From an uncultured Clostridia bacterium (GTDB taxonomy: Bacteria; Bacillota; Clostridia; Oscillospirales; CAG-272), in NCBI GenBank assembly GCA_946040935.1, contig CAMGCN010000046.1:1-7292 (forward strand): 7,292 nucleotides of DNA. Direction: 5' to 3'. Positions 5,673-7,292 of the stretch are shown piece after piece. Position 1 is the first letter of the stretch. Each line of letters begins with the position of its first letter. Below the pieces are notes generated by a model, which saw nothing but the letters and a program-made list of their open reading frames with translations, was not told where the DNA came from and made no database searches. Position numbers and translations under genes: made by a program.

Positions 5673-6452
5673 ATGTCTTCCAAACCCGACAAATCAAAGG
5701 AAAAGAAAAAAATTCCCGTGCCGTGCATAGTCGCGGCGGCGGTAATACTGTGCCTTATAATCGGATATCTGATAGCAGGCGCCGTCCTCGGCAGCTTTAA
5801 CCCGACAAAATGGGGAAAAGAGGAGAGCGTGAACGTCACGCCCACCGTAACATGCGCTATATTGTACCCCGACCTTCAGGATAACGGTGAAATATGGCAA
5901 ACGGGCGGAATGGAACAGACAAGCGCTAAAACCATGAGAGAAGCGCTCGAGACAGACTTTAATAAAGGCTTCTTCACTTTCGCGGAAGACGGAACGATAG
6001 CTTCGGTGGGAAATCTCACCGCCGCAAACGGATATAAATTTACTATTCAAAAGAACACGACGCGAGCTCCCGAAAAGCTCTCGGATAAACCGTCCGAGAT
6101 AATTCTCGCCGACACGGAGACCTATGAGATATTCTACTGCGACCCGTCGGGAAGTCAAATAGCGATAGTGACCGACAAAATCAAAGAAGAGTCCGCACCG
6201 AAAAATCAGAGCGGGGAAAACGACCGGACAGAAAACACAGAGGGTGAAAGCAAAAACACAAGCGTAACCGAAACAAACTCCGAGGCAACCTCCGGCACCG
6301 CAAATAACGAAACAAGCGCCGATACAACCTCGGGCGAAGAAAACACAGAGTCCACTAAACCCTTGAGCGGAAAAGAAGAGCAAAACAGCTCAACTCTTCC
6401 GCAAACGGCAGGTCTGGACAACATAGGCGACGGATCTGTTTTCGACGAATAA
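5673..6452 (+). CDS. Single-pass membrane protein with extracellular domain and acidic Ser/Thr-rich tail
   Basis: This 259-aa protein is not recognised with certainty. It has a Lys-rich cytoplasmic start (1-15), one transmembrane helix (about 16-40), an ordered extracellular part (about 55-168) and a long, probably disordered tail (170-259) rich in Glu, Asn, Ser and Thr. In the ordered part the order of elements (TMREALE, then GTIASVGNL, a Lys/Thr-rich strand, then EIILADTETYEIFYCD) recalls the DUF4430 beta-grasp domain. This is a guess from pattern, not a match to key residues. Cys61 and Cys156 sit in the first and last strands and could form a disulfide. The tail holds LPQTAG but no hydrophobic segment follows, so it is not a sortase substrate. 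The membrane topology is well supported; the function is unknown. Confidence 0.85.
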   Translation: MSSKPDKSKEKKKIPVPCIVAAAVILCLIIGYLIAGAVLGSFNPTKWGKEESVNVTPTVTCAILYPDLQDNGEIWQTGGMEQTSAKTMREALETDFNKGFFTFAEDGTIASVGNLTAANGYKFTIQKNTTRAPEKLSDKPSEIILADTETYEIFYCDPSGSQIAIVTDKIKEESAPKNQSGENDRTENTEGESKNTSVTETNSEATSGTANNETSADTTSGEENTESTKPLSGKEEQNSSTLPQTAGLDNIGDGSVFDE

Positions 6453-6498
6453 TTATTTATTAAGTACAGATAAAAACAAAAACTTTCTAATTTGACAC

Positions 6499-6540
6499 GC
6501 CCCCGAAAAGTGTATGACTTTTCGGGGGCATATTGTTTTT
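6499..6540 (+). terminator. Strong Rho-independent terminator
   Basis: A perfect 13-bp stem (GCCCCCGAAAAGT at 6499-6511 with its complement at 6517-6529) has a 5-nt loop GTATG. ATATTGTTTTT follows. It ends the transcript of the 259-aa membrane protein. The T-run starts six bases after the stem, but the stem itself is very stable. Confidence 0.9.
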
Positions 6541-6558
6541 ATAGGAAACGGTTTTTAA

Positions 6559-6681
6559 CTTATATAACGTCTGCCGAATACACGAATGCAAAAATTCCGC
6601 GCTTGAACAAAGCTATTGTGCCTTGAAATCCTCGACTTTCAAGGCTTTTCGCTTTGTTCAGTATGCATTATTTTATATAAG
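6559..6681. repeat. Four nested inverted repeats (structured element)
   Basis: Four inverted repeat pairs share one centre near 6632. From outside in: CTTATATAA (6559-6567) with TTATATAAG (6673-6681); AATGCA (6585-6590) with TGCATT (6664-6669); TGAACAAAGC (6604-6613) with GCTTTGTTCA (6651-6660); GCCTTGAAA (6620-6628) with TTTCAAGGC (6637-6645), loop of 8. All four are exact, 34 bp of pairing in total. The two inner pairs form a compact hairpin with a small internal loop (6 and 5 nt). Neither strand has a T-run directly after the inner hairpin, so it is not a standard terminator. It could be a structured RNA, a dispersed palindromic repeat or a remnant of a small mobile element. Confidence 0.75.
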
Positions 6682-6724
6682 AAAAGACGGTTTGCCGAAA
6701 CAGTTTGTTTTGCTTTTACAGCAT

Positions 6725-6755
6725 AAAAGCGGCGCCGCGTTTTTGCGGCGCCGCT
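6725..6755 (-). terminator. Rho-independent terminator of the SLH gene
   Basis: A perfect 11-bp, almost pure G/C stem (AGCGGCGCCGC at 6728-6738 with its complement at 6745-6755) has a 6-nt loop. On the minus strand it runs into four T (the last base of the stem and 6727-6725). It lies 22 bp after the SLH stop codon. The other strand has only CTTGTTT after it, so it mainly stops leftward transcription. Confidence 0.85.
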
Positions 6756-6777
6756 CTTGTTTATACTGTTTGATTTT

Positions 6778-7292
6778 TCAGAAATTGAGGCAGAATTTTC
6801 GGAGTATTGTCGCGACCTCGGCTCTTGTCGCCTTGCCGAGAGGCTCGAAATATACACCCTGTTTTGTTTCCGTCTTGCCCGTGACAAGTCCTGCGAGCTG
6901 ACAGATCTCAACCGCATTTTTCGCCCAGCCTGCGACATCCTGTGAGTCGAGGAAGGTCTTCTTTTCCACCTGCGGTGTGAGGGTGATTCCCGCGTATTTA
7001 CAGTAGTTATTCATAATAACGCACATTTCCTGCCGCGTTATATTACTGTTAGGTGCAAAGGTCGTGGGGGATGTTCCCGAAACTATCTTGTTTTCTGCCG
7101 CCCATGCGATATATCCCGAGTACCACTCGCCCGTCGGAACGTCGGCAAACGCTGTCTTCTTGTTTTTGTCGTTTACTGCGCCGTCTAATCTGCCGAGAAC
7201 GGTGACGAACATGGCTCTTGTCATACTGCTGTTCGGTTCAAACGTCGTCGGACTCATTCCGCTGAAGATGTTAAAATAAAGAGCGAAGCTGA
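6778..7292 (-). CDS. SLH-domain surface protein, C-terminal part (5' end outside window)
   Basis: S-layer homology domains fix proteins non-covalently to secondary polymers of the cell wall. The 170 codons seen hold the end of one SLH repeat and two further ones: FSGMSPTTFEPNSSMTRAMF; FADVPTGEWYSGYIAWAAEN with TFAPNSNITRQEMCVIMNNY; FLDSQDVAGWAKNAVEICQL with FEPLGKATRAEVATILRKF. Each keeps the TRAE-type motif (TRAM, TRQE, TRAE) with its Arg. The protein ends right after the third repeat, so this is a three-repeat C-terminal anchor. The frame stays open to the window edge; the ATG at 7257 falls inside the first repeat and is not the start. What the N-terminal part does (enzyme, adhesin, S-layer) cannot be seen. 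It faces the 259-aa membrane protein gene. Confidence 0.93.
   Translation of the reverse strand, partial: SFALYFNIFSGMSPTTFEPNSSMTRAMFVTVLGRLDGAVNDKNKKTAFADVPTGEWYSGYIAWAAENKIVSGTSPTTFAPNSNITRQEMCVIMNNYCKYAGITLTPQVEKKTFLDSQDVAGWAKNAVEICQLAGLVTGKTETKQGVYFEPLGKATRAEVATILRKFCLNF

Larger units (their letters stand above)
6453..6777. other. Convergent intergenic region, no gene seen
   Basis: These 325 bases lie between two converging genes. I find no convincing coding region. Open frames on both strands between about 6620 and 6940 are shadows of repeats or of the SLH gene. The region contains the terminator of the 259-aa gene (6499-6540), four nested inverted repeats (6559-6681) and the terminator of the SLH gene (6725-6755). 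Confidence 0.8.

Noticed and set aside
5694..6383. 229-codon open frame on the minus strand opposite the 259-aa protein
   Set aside because: It is antisense to a gene with promoter, SD and terminator. Its Cys/Phe/Gly-rich content is the typical mirror of the Glu/Thr/Ser codons on the other strand.
6396..6413. LPQTAG near the C-terminus of the 259-aa protein as a sortase signal
   Set aside because: A sortase substrate needs a hydrophobic helix and a basic tail right after the motif. Here the end is short, polar and acidic, and the protein is already anchored at its N-terminus.
7255..7257. ATG at 7257 as the start of the SLH protein
   Set aside because: The frame is open upstream to the window edge and still encodes SLH-like sequence (ending IFSG), so this Met is internal to a repeat.

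Overview
The window looks like one end of a contig from an endospore-forming, low-to-mid GC Firmicute of the class Clostridia, most likely a gut Oscillospirales-type lineage. The class call rests on gpr and spoIIP side by side, a DUF4364 protein, a SigH-like sigma factor, an SLH-repeat surface protein and Gram-positive-style promoters and Shine-Dalgarno (SD) sites. The finer placement is inference. The first 44 bases are not biological: they are an Illumina Nextera i5 adapter with its index and the Tn5 mosaic end, left on the contig.

Left half (minus strand, read right to left): a lipoprotein peptide-binding protein of the OppA/DppA type (1522-3315) is followed, across a perfect 10-bp hairpin, by a DUF4364 gene (873-1430). 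A probable terminator comes next, then a 170-aa SigH-like sigma factor (133-645) with its own consensus sigma-A promoter. A strong SD across the sigma stop codon suggests another gene that the adapter-bearing contig edge cuts off.

Middle (plus strand): from a divergent intergenic region come gpr (germination protease, 3539-4432) and spoIIP (septal peptidoglycan hydrolase, 4605-5594), the order also seen in Bacillus. gpr has a good sigma-F-type promoter upstream and spoIIP a weaker sigma-E-type candidate. Start codons are unusual in both: gpr may start at TTG, and spoIIP most plausibly at CTG, because that is where its SD points.

Right part: a 259-aa single-pass membrane protein of unknown function (5673-6452) has its own extended -10 promoter and a very strong terminator. 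Facing it is the C-terminal part of an SLH-domain surface protein (minus strand, cut by the window end). The 325-bp convergent gap between them holds two terminators and, between these, a set of four nested inverted repeats (about 6559-6681) that no gene explains. That element is the best candidate here for something undescribed, either a structured RNA or a palindromic repeat. I see no CRISPR, tRNA, rRNA, transposase or defence system.
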